Source: Spinacia oleracea | Lineage: Eukaryota; Streptophyta; Magnoliopsida; Caryophyllales; Amaranthaceae | Direction: 5' to 3' | Length of the DNA: 64,000 nt | Assembly (NCBI RefSeq): GCF_020520425.1 | Contig: NC_079491.1 | Coordinates: 62,001 to 126,000 of the forward strand | Program-made: the position numbers and the translations under genes | In this document: positions 11,881 to 25,273 of the stretch, one piece after another | How the letters are laid out: every line of letters begins with the position of its first letter | Position numbering within the stretch: position 1 is the stretch's first letter | The notes under the pieces: model-generated | Database searches by the model: none | Seen by the model: only the letters and a program-made list of their open reading frames with translations | Told to the model about the DNA's origin: nothing

Positions 11881-13289
11881 AGGGTAAGCTAATTACAGAG
11901 TATTGTTTTTTTTAGCTTAAAATCGGGGAGGGCTGCAATATTTGGGCCGGAGATTTAAAGTAATTTCAGTTTTTTTCTACACTTTGCACCAAACACAACA
12001 TCCACACAACTTTGAAATAATTTAATTGGAGTACTCGGTATTAAAATTGCACATTAGTTTTTGGTAGGGGCCTATTTTTAAGATTAGAACAGGGCCTCCG
12101 AAATGTATAAGACGGCCCTGGTAAGAAATACAGAACAGTAGGATTAACACTTGATATTATTTGCACGACATGAGGGAGGTTTACACATGTAGTTGTTTAA
12201 AATTTACTAAGAGAAGGCAGCCAGGAGGCTATTGGCTTTGAATATTCAAGTATGTACTCCAAATTCTAAAAACTAATTACAAGGCACCCAAAATTGTCGA
12301 TATAGAATTTAAAAATCCTAATTACTCAGGGGGCGGATCTAGGGGGTACATTGGTGGTACAATGTACCCCCATTCTTAAAAAAAAATAAGGGGTCGTTTG
12401 GTTGGGGCATTTGGAATGGGTTGGAATGGAGTTAGAACCCATTCCATCTATTTTATTGTTTGGTTGGGCTTTTTTGGAATGGAGTCTCAAACCTAGGGGT
12501 TTCTATCTCCTCCCCATACCCCTGGAATCCCATACCCACCTCCCCCCAAAGATTCAAAATCCATTCCACCAAAGTTTCTAACCCTAGCTCACAAAAGAGG
12601 GAAGAGAAAGAACGGTTCAGCCGCCCACCATTACCGATTCACCGGCGATCTACTCTCAGGCGACCGTCAATCCGGAGACCATCACCGGTGACCGTCATCT
12701 TGTCCGGTGGGATAATTCGCGGTTGGGTAGGTAAGTTTTACATTTTTTCCCCCTTTAATTTCGTCATCTGTGTGCCTGTTTTGATAATTCGCGTTTATAT
12801 GTGTGTATGTTTTGATGATTAGCGTTTATATGTGTGTCTGATGTTATTTAATTTGGCGGCACGTTGTTACTGGGATTGTGATAGCTCATTTGTTTCGTAA
12901 TTACAGGGATAGCTATCATGAAAATGTGATATTTTATAAGTTATCATTATGTAATATTTTTATACATATATTACAGAGATTGTGTTTGCCCATAAATGGT
13001 TGATTGTTGAAAAAGTAATTTGTTAGATTTTAGATTAAAATACTCACAAGTGAAGGCTGTTTGGATTTGTTTACACTGGTTAGGCCAATAATCTGCAAGT
13101 GATAATGTATTCCGGAATTGATGTGTTTATGTAACAGTAGCTTAGCTATGAATTAGGACCAAAAAAGGTTTAAAGCTTGCCATAGTAATTTATAAATTCT
13201 TGAAACTCAATCTATAGTTTAACATTTACTTTTCGTAATTTTTTTAATAGCTTCAATAACTATCTATTATATGCGTATCATACACAGAA

Positions 13290-14691
13290 ATGGCTCCCTT
13301 GCAATTGACTAACATAAGGAGAAGGAAGAAGAAGCAAATAGAGTTACTAATAACAATTATGGTTGTTATTAATGTAATTCCTATTATGTATTATGTGTTG
13401 TTTATGATGGGAGTGATACTTCATAAAATTGAAAGGCCTAGATATAGCAAGAGTGAGAAGAAACGTCTTAGGCTAAAGAAATTGAATACATTAATTAAGT
13501 ATAGTGATGTAATTTGCAAGAGTCGGGTAAATAGAAGAACTTTTGGTGTGATTTGTGAGATGGCAAGAGATATTGGAGGATTGACGGAAAGTCGAAACAT
13601 GTCAATAGAAGAAATAGTAGCCATGTTTTTGTTCACTTTGGCTCATCATATAAAAAATAGGACAGTGGGAAATATTTTTTTTCGAAGTGGAGAAAGTGTT
13701 AGTCGAAACTTTCATCGATGTCTACTTGCTATTCTAAAGTTACATGATCATCTACTTAAAAAGCCGACACCTATAACGGAAGATTGCGAGGATGGGCGGT
13801 GGAAATACTTTAAGGTATTATAATGTCTTACTTGTTCATTACTTATAAAATCAACCAAAATATATTTATGTCAAACTTATATATGACTTTGTTATTTTGT
13901 AGAATTGTTTAGGAGCCTTAGACGGCACATATGTTAGTGTTCATGTCGCAAATGAGGATAGGCCAAGGTATCGGACAAGGAAAGGTTCTATTGCCATGAA
14001 TGTACTAGGTGTGTGTAATCCTAATATGGAATTTATATATGTGCAACCTGGTTGGGAAGGATCTGCTCATGATGGTCGTGTCCTTCGAGATGCCATTAGT
14101 AGGCCTCATGGTTTAAAAGTTCCTCAAGGTAAATAATATAATAGAACCATGGAGTTTTTATGCAAGTATATTCTATATGAACAAATTAATGACTACCTTT
14201 TATTATTTGTCAAATATAAAGGTTCCTATTATTTGGTTGATGCGGGATATACAAATTGTGAGGGTTTCTTAGCGCCATATAGAGGCCATCGATATCACCT
14301 GAAAGAGTGGGGAGATCGACTTCCAATTAGCGCTGAAGAGTATTTCAACATGAAACATTCCAAAGCTAGGAATGTAATTGAAAGATGCTTTGGATTATTG
14401 AAAGGAAGATGGGGTATTCTAAGATCCCCATCTTTCTTCCCAATACGTACTCAAGGACGTATAGTTCAAGCTTGTGTCCTATTACATAACGTGATTCGAA
14501 AGTATATGCCAACCGATTACACTACATATTTTGATTCCGAGAATGAAGAAGAAAGTGATGATGAGGACACTGATGAGGAAATGGAATATATTACTGTTAT
14601 TGCAACATCCGATGCTTGGACTAATTATCGAAACACTTTAGCACAAACTTTGTTTAATAACTGGAGAGCTAGATGTATTGCAAACACATGA
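13290..14691 (+). CDS. Harbinger DDE transposase, copy 2, two residues shorter
   Basis: Exons 13290-13814, 13903-14128 and 14222-14691 give 406 residues. A 6 bp in-frame deletion changes CKSELRVNR to CKSRVNR around residue 77, ahead of the catalytic core. The DDE residues and introns match copy 1. The change lies in the N-terminal region, so catalysis may be unaffected. Confidence 0.9.
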
Positions 14692-14912
14692 ATGTTTATT
14701 TATATTTTCAGTTTTTCACAAGATGTTGTTTATTTATCTTTATTTAATGGTGTATTTTTATTAAAAGAATTATTTCTATGTCTTGTTTGTGACACAAGAG
14801 CGACATTTTATTGTTTAATTAGGTTGATTGGATCTAATTATATAAATTTTAATTAGCAAATCTAATTATTTAAAGTATTTTGTTTTGCATGTGGATATAA
14901 AAACTGTACAGG

Positions 14913-15997
14913 ATGGATATTGGTCAAAGTTCTCAAGGAGGAAGAGGAAAAAATAAACGTTCATGGACAAAAGCTGAAGAAGAAGTTCTAATTAATAGCC
15001 TATTGGAAATGACTACAGACCCGTCTTGGAAAGCTGATGGAAGTTTTAAGAGTGGCTTTAAAAATAAGTTGGAAGAGAAATTGAATGATAAATTTCCAGG
15101 ATGTGGTCTCAAAGTCGTTCCTCACATCGAGTCAAAAATCAAATGGTTTAGGGACAAATACAATGTGCTATCAGAAATGTTTCGTACTTCAGGATTTTCG
15201 TGGGATGAAGAGAAAAAATTAATACTATGTGAGAGACAATCTTATGATGATTTTTGTAAGGTAAATAATACTTCTCACCCCTTCTTTCTCACTTTTCGTA
15301 AGCCATTAGTTTAAGATAAATAATCTATTTTTTTATATATTTTAATTGCAGCAACATAAAAATGCTCAAGGGTTATGGAATGTTCCATTTCCTTTCTTTG
15401 ACCAATTAGCAACTATTTATGGATGTGATCGAGCTACAGGGGCTAATTCCGAAACTTTTGTACAAGTTGTGGGTAATCAACAAAATGAGACTATTAACTT
15501 GGATAAGGATCAAACTGATGAAGATGATGACATTGAGGATACCGAGTCAGTGAATCAATCAAATCAATCAACTCCAGGTGAACCTTCTTCAAAGAGATCA
15601 AAGGAGAAGACTCCAAAAGGAAAACTGAGGAAGAGAAAGTTACCAGAGGTTGTAGATTTAACTTCTTCTTTTAACAATGTCATCTAGCTTATCTGGTTTC
15701 ATGAGTGACATGAACACTCATATGTCAACTATTGCAAGTGCCTTGTCTACCACACAACAACATGAACAAGTGATCATGGCTCGTGAACAAGAAGTAGAGG
15801 AACAAAAGAAGACTTTGATAAATGAGCTCCTAAATGTACCAGGTTTGACTAGATATGAAGCATTATTAGCATCGAAAAAGTTAGCATCTAATCCAAGTGA
15901 TCTCTCCCTTTTTTACCAAAGCCCAGATGATGAGTGGAAGAAAGATTTTGTCCTCAATCTCATTCATCCTCATATTCGCTCGAATGATAGTGCTTGA
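14913..15997 (+). pseudogene. Harbinger Myb/SANT-like accessory gene, copy 2, frame-interrupted
   Basis: Exons 14913-15260 and 15352-15687, with the out-of-frame tail at 15677-15997. The same frame break as copy 1 is present. One residue in the trihelix region differs from copy 1: EEKKLILC here, EEKKIILC there. Confidence 0.85.
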
Positions 15998-17463
15998 TAT
16001 CTTATTAGTTTAGCCGTATTTTTGGTTTGCGAAAAACTTTGAAGGGTTTTGGCATTGATGCCTTGTTAAAGATTTATCATATTTTGGGTGAAGTCACAAT
16101 ATTTTGGTATTTGATGATGATGTAAACATTAACATTTACATTCGAATTTTATTTTGGGATAATTATTTGTGTGGAATGGTAGTTTCCAAAGTTGATGATA
16201 TATTACTAATTATTTGTCATATTTTAAGTAATATAAAAAATAATATTCAATATATATTTATAAAAAAAAAATTGAATCAGAATCCATTCCAAGAATGAAC
16301 CAAACAGCATGAGTGGGATATAGAATCCATTCCAGGATCAAACCAAACAGTTTGAGATTGGTATGGGAAATACAATCCATACCTCCCTGGTATGAGACTC
16401 CATACCATTCCATTCCAGTTCAGCGAACCAAACGACCCCTAAGAAGCTGTAAATTTAAGAGACCAGTTATAATCAAGAACCGTTCTCTTAGCGTACACTA
16501 AATATCCGGTCTCTTATCAGCAGAACCAGACCAAAATTCATCTGACTTCAACTTTTTATCAGCAGACAATTCCACATAACATGTCAAAATTTATCAGCAG
16601 ACAATTCCACATAACATGTCAACATGACTGAACCAAAATTTATCAGCAGAACCAGACCAAAATTCATCTGACTTCAACTTTTTCGTTGCAGACAATTCCA
16701 CATAACATGTCAAAACAATCTTGTCTATCATTGCTACTAGCTCTACTCGACATTTTCTTATACAATAGGTATATGCCTGATGCTTCAGTGCTACACAAAT
16801 TACTTAGAACACAAATATAATAGCAGAGTTTTTTCGACATAATCGTTTACAACCAATTAACTAGTAGTTGATCGGAATAAAATTATAATGAGCAAAGAAA
16901 ACCACCTAACTAGGAGATACGAACTCGAAACTGTAATGACAAGTAATCTAGCCAAATTTGCAGGTAAATCCGATCAAAGTGGCAAATTCTCGAAAAATCA
17001 AAAAAAGTTCGTCATGATATTCACAAAAAACTCTATAATCTCACACAAATAAAATTGGAGTGACATATTCTCACAGAAATTAAATTGAAGAGGAAAAAAA
17101 CGACCATTAAAGACAGATTAAATACCTGATAATACTCGAATCTTTAATTCGGAGGAAAAAAACCTAATTAACTTGCATCCGGAATACTTGATAAAGCTCG
17201 ATTTTGATTCAAATAGTCTCTTATTTGCAGCTTTATTAGACTAATTAAATTTGATAAGCTCTCGATTTTGTTGAGGAATTTCATGGAACCCTGCGAATTT
17301 CATTGATTTTGAGCTTCATCGCCAATTTGTCGCCTTTGTTTGATGGAGCGAAAGTAACGAACCTAAGGAGGAGAGAAAATAAGAGTGCTGTAGGTTTTAA
17401 TTGGGGAAATGTGGGAAATGTGGAAGTCTTAATCAATATATACCATTTAAAGGCTATACGAAA

Positions 17464-18008
17464 CAAGCCCGGTCCTAACAATTTATGGGTCCTAGGCGAA
17501 ACAAGAAAAAAAAGCCCTTTATTTCAAAAAATATCTAATGTTAATTATTTCGTTAAATTTTAATTTATTTTCCAATAAAAATATTTCATAATATGTTTAA
17601 TTACGATAATCAACCAAATATTAGAAGTAAGAAGTACAAATTACAAAAAACAAGCTAAGTAATTATATTTTATTTTTACAATCAATTTACTCTTTACTTT
17701 TTTATTTTGGCAACTTCTTTGTGATTCTTATCTAGAAATGTATGTGTCCCATTTTTTATCCAACATCTTGTTTTAATTTTTAGTAAATATTTTTGTATTT
17801 TCTTCAATAGGATTATAGGAGGTTATGACTACATTAGTTGATTATACTCTTTAACTTTGATATAATATGCTACATTAATCTATCCATTTCAATTTTGCGG
17901 GCGTATAATATATGTATAAACAGTTAGTGAAGCGGACAAATTTTGGGACCCTTTCGGCCTTGCGCTCTAGGCGGTCGCACTCCTCGCCTATGCCCAGGGT
18001 CGGGCCTG
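17464..18008. mobile_element. hAT-like non-autonomous element (relic) at the unit II/III junction
   Basis: Second copy of the element at 8193-8737, with the same termini. There is no third copy after unit III, where the flank switches to unrelated sequence at the matching place. Confidence 0.45.
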
Positions 18009-20352
18009 GGAGGAAGCTGCAGATCCTTGGCCCCTACTTGTGCAAGAAGAAAATGTCTTGCATTCTGAGCATTATCCTGAGGTAAACACATTCAAAGTTA
18101 TTATAATGATAACATGAGTTAGGTAATCACATTATTCTACACGTGGAAATAATTCCAAGTATTTACCTTTGAGAAGGGCAATTTCACTTTCTTAATCCAA
18201 CACTCTAAAGCCTTGAGCATAAAAACTCCACAATCATAACTGTTGCTTTGCTTGGGATTATCAACTACAAAAAGAATACTCCATGCGTCCATGTTGATAT
18301 TGTGATGATGATACAAATGTCGTATCTGCAACAATTCCCATAATGTTTTTGTAATACCAACAAAAAAGGAACAAACAAATGTAAAACAGAGCATCACTGT
18401 ACCAGCACAGAAACATGCAGTTTGTGACAAACAGCAAGATCATCATGGAGTGAGTCCATGATATATATATGGAGACCTCCAATATATGCGTGAATGGAGA
18501 AGAAGTGACCATCATCTAGAACACCTATATGAATCTTAATCACATAAATGAAACCAATTAGTTTCGTCAGAGTTACTAAAGAATTATAAAATTACAAGGC
18601 AAATTTGCAGTATAAACAGGTCGGCTAACTCAGCATTTACCTCTAGTACACCATCAGCATAAACGGAATGGCTAAACTCAAAATCAATGCCTATTTTCTC
18701 GATGCAGGACTCCCAAATCTGTAATATTTCAGACAAAAACCAAATCAATAAATGGGTGATACAAAAGTAAAGATGGGCCAATAATGGGTGAAAACATTTG
18801 TCTTACATGTGGATCTACAATGCACAAACCCTCACAGGTAAGACATTTTTTAAGGACTTTACAGAAAGTACCTGCAACCTGTGTCCATTGGACAAAACAA
18901 ATTACTAAACTGCTAGATAGCCTCAAGTTTTCTGAAGCCAAATAAAATAAATGATTAAAAAAATGAAAAGAAGTCACCAAAGATATACACGAGTGTCCAA
19001 TCTTTCCTTTCCACAATAGTTATGTAGATTGTCTGGAATAATCGTTAACCAGCGATCACTTGAAATCATGTAGTTACTGTCATCCTGAAAAGAAAAAAAA
19101 ATAAAGAGATTAACTGATCAAGTATTCAAAAGGGAAAACAATTCTTGAGGGGCAAATTTTGAACCTGTGTTTGCAAGAAAGGTATATCATTGTAACTAAT
19201 CGTCTGCCAATCACCTGCCGGTTCACATAGTGATACAATACTCTGAAGTGACCTCTTCTTCCTGTTCTGCAATCAGAAATTAAATGCAATAAAATATTGT
19301 GCTTCCGTACATAAATAAGCTAAAGCTACAACGAGACAGATTCTGACACATTTCAGCTTTAGTTGCAAATTTGAAAATGCGAAAGTTCATGGGTTTCGAA
19401 CTGATCCTCTATCAGTACACCAGTAAATTATCACACACATTATAACTTGTAAAGCCTGAACTGATTATCATCTTATTCTCTAATGTTCCACGATAAGCAT
19501 TCAACTTATCAAGAACTTGATATGGCTGGTTATCACAAAAACTATTTCAGTGCAGCGTATGATGTAGGACGGCCAAAGCCATCATTCCCCAACCATATGG
19601 CTAGAATAGAGTGCCTCAATTTTACTCCACTCTTCGGGTCTACATCAAATTTATAGAAGGCAACCTGTCACTAATAGGAAAGTAATTCCAGTTAATCTTT
19701 AACACTCTTTATTTCCCAGCACCACCAAGCAACAGACAACAATCAACGCATAACATACCCTGCCTCCCTCCACTCCTCGAAACCACACAAAAGATGTACT
19801 CCGTAATTATTAACGGACACACAAAAGCACAATTAGACACTTCACGGAAGGCAGAAAAATGAAATGATACATAGAAGCACAATTATTAACAAATAGATAA
19901 TCAGTAATATAGAATTTGTTACCCATATGTTAACTGAACACCAAAAATAGACACAAACAGAAAAACGACACGCCAACCCACCACACACAAAAAAAAAAAA
20001 AAAATACGTTAACACAATAGTAAAATACAATACAAACCCATCAAAATAATCGCAACAATTAATCAGACAATACCCTTTTTTGTTGTTCAACCCCAAAATT
20101 CACAAAATCAAACCTTAATCAAACCCAGTTCAGAAATTGAATAAAAAAGAAACCCATGAAATTAACTAAAACTAAACATACCCACAGTAAATCTTTGAAC
20201 TGCCTTTTAAAATGAGATGCGATCGTTGAAGACATTCTAGGTCGCTGACTGGAGAAATCTGTGTTTTGGGATAATGAACCGAGCAGGATAGACTGCTGCT
20301 CCACTGCAAACTCTTTAAATCGTATAAATTCACTCGTCTTCGAATACGACAT
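17924..20352 (-). CDS. ULP1-like (C48) cysteine protease gene, copy C
   Basis: Same exon plan as copy B, at 20182-20352, 19165-19266, 18989-19084, 18641-18718, 18403-18534, 18167-18325 and a possible last exon 17924-18076. The His, Asp and Cys motifs (GHFFSIHAY, MDSLHDD, SYDCGVF) are unchanged. No disabling difference from copy B was found in the exons. Its upstream side faces Harbinger copy 3, about 1.3 kb away and pointing in the opposite direction. Confidence 0.72.
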
Positions 20353-20632
20353 TCCTATACACACATCAAATAACAGAATATTATCAACATAAACGTGTTT
20401 GGGAACCAAGTTAATGCAAAGCACCACTTCCAATCAGTCTCAAGTTAACTATGGAAATCTGAATAAAAGTAAATCCAACCAAATCTATGGAAATATCTTG
20501 CTTTCACTTGTTTGGTTTGTTAATATGGAAAACTATGGAAAAAAGAGTATTCCACAACTTTCACTTGTTTGTTTTGGTGGAAATTGAAGTAAGTTAACTT
20601 ACTACACATTGATAATTTAAGTCCTTTATATT

Positions 20633-21150
20633 TTATAGAAGTGATTAAAGTATTAAACAAAGTACATCAGAAAACTGCTTTACTCAATGCAAGCCCCTTG
20701 CCTGGCGAACATCACTAATGAAAATGAAACTACAGTACATCAGAAAATTATACAGTCTGCTTCCAGCTTTGAATTCATATTAGTTACAGTTTGAAATTCC
20801 TACTATGTTAGAGGTATAAATTAGCAATATACTCATATGTTGGCGGGAAATAATTGGAAAAATTAAACAACCAAGAATCATCCAGAGAAAGTATCAAACA
20901 TCCACATGCATTCCAAAATACTTGTAGAAGTGTATCACAACATTTTGTAATTCAAAATTTCATCTTAAAATATTATAGAAGTGATTAAAGTATTAAACAA
21001 AGTACATCAGAAAACTGCTTTACTCATTGCAAGCCCCTTGCCTGGCGAACATCACTAATGAAAATGAAACTACAGTACATCAGAAAATTATACAGTCTGC
21101 TTCCAGCTTTGAATTCATATTAGTTACAGTTTGAAATTCCTACTATGTTA
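20633..21150. repeat. Pair of ~178 bp direct repeats upstream of ULP1 copy C
   Basis: Unit III counterpart at 20633-20810 and 20973-21150. Here both copies read CAGTCTGC, whereas units I and II have CAGTCCGC in the first copy. A small gene-conversion event between the two arms would explain this. Confidence 0.9.
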
Positions 21151-22559
21151 AGGGTAAGCTAATTACAGAGTATTGTTTTTTTTAGCTTAAAATCGGGGAG
21201 GGCTGCAATATTTGGGCCGGAGATTTAAAGTAATTTCAGTTTTTTTCTACACTTTGCACCAAACACAACATCCACACAACTTTGAAATAATTTAATTGGA
21301 GTACTCGGTATTAAAATTGCACATTAGTTTTTGGTAGGGGCCTATTTTTAAGATTAGAACAGGGCCTCCGAAATGTATAAGACGGCCCTGGTAAGAAATA
21401 CAGAACAGTAGGATTAACACTTGATATTATTTGCACGACATGAGGGAGGTTTACACATGTAGTTGTTTAAAATTTACTAAGAGAAGGCAGCCAGGAGGCT
21501 ATTGGCTTTGAATATTCAAGTATGTACTCCAAATTCTAAAAACTAATTACAAGGCACCCAAAATTGTCGATATAGAATTTAAAAATCCTAATTACTCAGG
21601 GGGCGGATCTAGGGGGTACATTGGTGGTACAATGTACCCCCATTCTTAAAAAAAAATAAGGGGTCGTTTGGTTGGGGCATTTGGAATGGGTTGGAATGGA
21701 GTTAGAACCCATTCCATCTATTTTATTGTTTGGTTGGGCTTTTTTGGAATGGAGTCTCAAACCTAGGGGTTTCTATCTCCTCCCCATACCCCTGGAATCC
21801 CATACCCACCTCCCCCCAAAGATTCAAAATCCATTCCACCAAAGTTTCTAACCCTAGCTCACAAAAGAGGGAAGAGAAAGAACGGTTCAGCCGCCCACCA
21901 TTACCGATTCACCGGCGATCTACTCTCAGGCGACCGTCAATCCGGAGACCATCACCGGTGACCGTCATCTTGTCCGGTGGGATAATTCGCGGTTGGGTAG
22001 GTAAGTTTTACATTTTTTCCCCCTTTAATTTCGTCATCTGTGTGCCTGTTTTGATAATTCGCGTTTATATGTGTGTATGTTTTGATGATTAGCGTTTATA
22101 TGTGTGTCTGATGTTATTTAATTTGGCGGCACGTTGTTACTGGGATTGTGATAGCTCATTTGTTTCGTAATTACAGGGATAGCTATCATGAAAATGTGAT
22201 ATTTTATAAGTTATCATTATGTAATATTTTTATACATATATTACAGAGATTGTGTTTGCCCATAAATGGTTGATTGTTGAAAAAGTAATTTGTTAGATTT
22301 TAGATTAAAATACTCACAAGTGAAGGCTGTTTGGATTTGTTTACACTGGTTAGGCCAATAATCTGCAAGTGATAATGTATTCCGGAATTGATGTGTTTAT
22401 GTAACAGTAGCTTAGCTATGAATTAGGACCAAAAAAGGTTTAAAGCTTGCCATAGTAATTTATAAATTCTTGAAACTCAATCTATAGTTTAACATTTACT
22501 TTTCGTAATTTTTTTAATAGCTTCAATAACTATCTATTATATGCGTATCATACACAGAA

Positions 22560-23967
22560 ATGGCTCCCTTGCAATTGACTAACATAAGGAGAAGGAAGAA
22601 GAAGCAAATAGAGTTACTAATAACAATTATGGTTGTTATTAATGTAATTCCTATTATGTATTATGTGTTGTTTATGATGGGAGTGATACTTCATAAAATT
22701 GAAAGGCCTAGATATAGCAAGAGTGAGAAGAAACGTCTTAGGCTAAAGAAATTGAATACATTAATTAAGTATAGTGATGTAATTTGCAAGAGTGAACTTC
22801 GGGTAAATAGAAGAACTTTTGGTGTGATTTGTGAGATGGCAAGAGATATTGGAGGATTGACGGAAAGTCGAAACATGTCAATAGAAGAAATAGTAGCCAT
22901 GTTTTTGTTCACTTTGGCTCATCATATAAAAAATAGGACAGTGGGAAATATTTTTTTTCGAAGTGGAGAAAGTGTTAGTCGAAACTTTCATCGATGTCTA
23001 CTTGCTATTCTAAAGTTACATGATCATCTACTTAAAAAGCCGACACCTATAACGGAAGATTGCGAGGATGGGCGGTGGAAATACTTTAAGGTATTATAAT
23101 GTCTTACTTGTTCATTACTTATAAAATCAACCAAAATATATTTATGTCAAACTTATATATGACTTTGTTATTTTGTAGAATTGTTTAGGAGCCTTAGACG
23201 GCACATATGTTAGTGTTCATGTCGCAAATGAGGATAGGCCAAGGTATCGGACAAGGAAAGGTTCTATTGCCATGAATGTACTAGGTGTGTGTAATCCTAA
23301 TATGGAATTTATATATGTGCAACCTGGTTGGGAAGGATCTGCTCATGATGGTCGTGTCCTTCGAGATGCCATTAGTAGGCCTCATGGTTTAAAAGTTCCT
23401 CAAGGTAAATAATATAATAGAACCATGGAGTTTTTATGCAAGTATATTCTATATGAACAAATTAATGACTACCTTTTATTATTTGTCAAATATAAAGGTT
23501 CCTATTATTTGGTTGATGCGGGATATACAAATTGTGAGGGTTTCTTAGCGCCATATAGAGGCCATCGATATCACCTGAAAGAGTGGGGAGATCGACTTCC
23601 AATTAGCGCTGAAGAGTATTTCAACATGAAACATTCCAAAGCTAGGAATGTAATTGAAAGATGCTTTGGATTATTGAAAGGAAGATGGGGTATTCTAAGA
23701 TCCCCATCTTTCTTCCCAATACGTACTCAAGGACGTATAGTTCAAGCTTGTGTCCTATTACATAACGTGATTCGAAAGTATATGCCAACCGATTACACTA
23801 CATATTTTGATTCCGAGAATGAAGAAGAAAGTGATGATGAGGACACTGATGAGGAAATGGAATATATTACTGTTATTGCAACATCCGATGCTTGGACTAA
23901 TTATCGAAACACTTTAGCACAAACTTTGTTTAATAACTGGAGAGCTAGATGTATTGCAAACACATGA
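22560..23967 (+). CDS. Harbinger DDE transposase, copy 3
   Basis: Exons 22560-23090, 23179-23404 and 23498-23967 give 408 residues, reading the same as copy 1 in all regions compared, including [17 protein letters not shown] and NVIERCFG. No inactivating change seen. Confidence 0.9.
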
Positions 23968-24188
23968 ATGTTTATTTATATTTTCAGTTTTTCACAAGAT
24001 GTTGTTTATTTATCTTTATTTAATGGTGTATTTTTATTAAAAGAATTATTTCTATGTCTTGTTTGTGACACAAGAGCGACATTTTATTGTTTAATTAGGT
24101 TGATTGGATCTAATTATATAAATTTTAATTAGCAAATCTAATTATTTAAAGTATTTTGTTTTGCATGTGGATATAAAAACTGTACAGG

Positions 24189-25273
24189 ATGGATATTGGT
24201 CAAAGTTCTCAAGGAGGAAGAGGAAAAAATAAACGTTCATGGACAAAAGCTGAAGAAGAAGTTCTAATTAATAGCCTATTGGAAATGACTACAGACCCGT
24301 CTTGGAAAGCTGATGGAAGTTTTAAGAGTGGCTTTAAAAATAAGTTGGAAGAGAAATTGAATGATAAATTTCCAGGATGTGGTCTCAAAGTCGTTCCTCA
24401 CATCGAGTCAAAAATCAAATGGTTTAGGGACAAATACAATGTGCTATCAGAAATGTTTCGTACTTCAGGATTTTCGTGGGATGAAGAGAAAAAATTAATA
24501 CTATGTGAGAGACAATCTTATGATGATTTTTGTAAGGTAAATAATACTTCTCACCCCTTCTTTCTCACTTTTCGTAAGCCATTAGTTTAAGATAAATAAT
24601 CTATTTTTTTATATATTTTAATTGCAGCAACATAAAAATGCTCAAGGGTTATGGAATGTTCCATTTCCTTTCTTTGACCAATTAGCAACTATTTATGGAT
24701 GTGATCGAGCTACAGGGGCTAATTCTGAAACTTTTGTACAAGTTGTGGGTAATCAACAAAATGAGACTATTAACTTGGATAAGGATCAAACTGATGAAGA
24801 TGATGACATTGAGGATACCGAGTCAGTGAATCAATCAAATCAATCAACTCCAGGTGAACCTTCTTCAAAGAGATCAAAGGAGAAGACTCCAAAAGGAAAA
24901 CTGAGGAAGAGAAAGTTACCAGAGGTTGTAGATTTAACTTCTTCTTTTAACAATGTCATCTAGCTTATCTGGTTTCATGAGTGACATGAACACTCATATG
25001 TCAACTATTGCAAGTGCCTTGTCTACCACACAACAACATGAACAAGTGATCATGGCTCGTGAACAAGAAGTAGAGGAACAAAAGAAGACTTTGATAAATG
25101 AGCTCCTAAATGTACCAGGTTTGACTAGATATGAAGCATTATTAGCATCGAAAAAGTTAGCATCTAATCCAAGTGATCTCTCCCTTTTTTACCAAAGCCC
25201 AGATGATGAGTGGAAGAAAGATTTTGTCCTCAATCTCATTCATCCTCATATTCGCTCGAATGATAGTGCTTGA
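24189..25273 (+). pseudogene. Harbinger Myb/SANT-like accessory gene, copy 3, frame-interrupted
   Basis: Exons 24189-24536 and 24628-24963 with the out-of-frame tail at 24953-25273. Shares the Leu variant of copy 2 and has a silent change near 24724 (TCC to TCT). The frame break is identical to the other copies. Confidence 0.85.

Larger units (their letters stand above)
12390..16439 (+). mobile_element. PIF/Harbinger DNA transposon, copy 2 (4050 bp)
   Basis: Same GGGGTCGTTTGGTT ends and the same TAA on both sides (12387-12389, 16440-16442) as copy 1, so it is not a separate insertion but was copied with the unit. It is 6 bp shorter because of the deletion in the transposase. Confidence 0.93.
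8189..17459. repeat. Tandem array unit II (9271 bp)
   Basis: Complete unit directly abutting units I and III with no spacer. It begins next to a hAT-like terminus, then carries ULP1 copy B (minus strand) and Harbinger copy 2 (plus strand). Two length changes distinguish it: one extra A in the A-run near 10718-10734, and a 6 bp in-frame deletion in the transposase near 13524. Confidence 0.95.
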
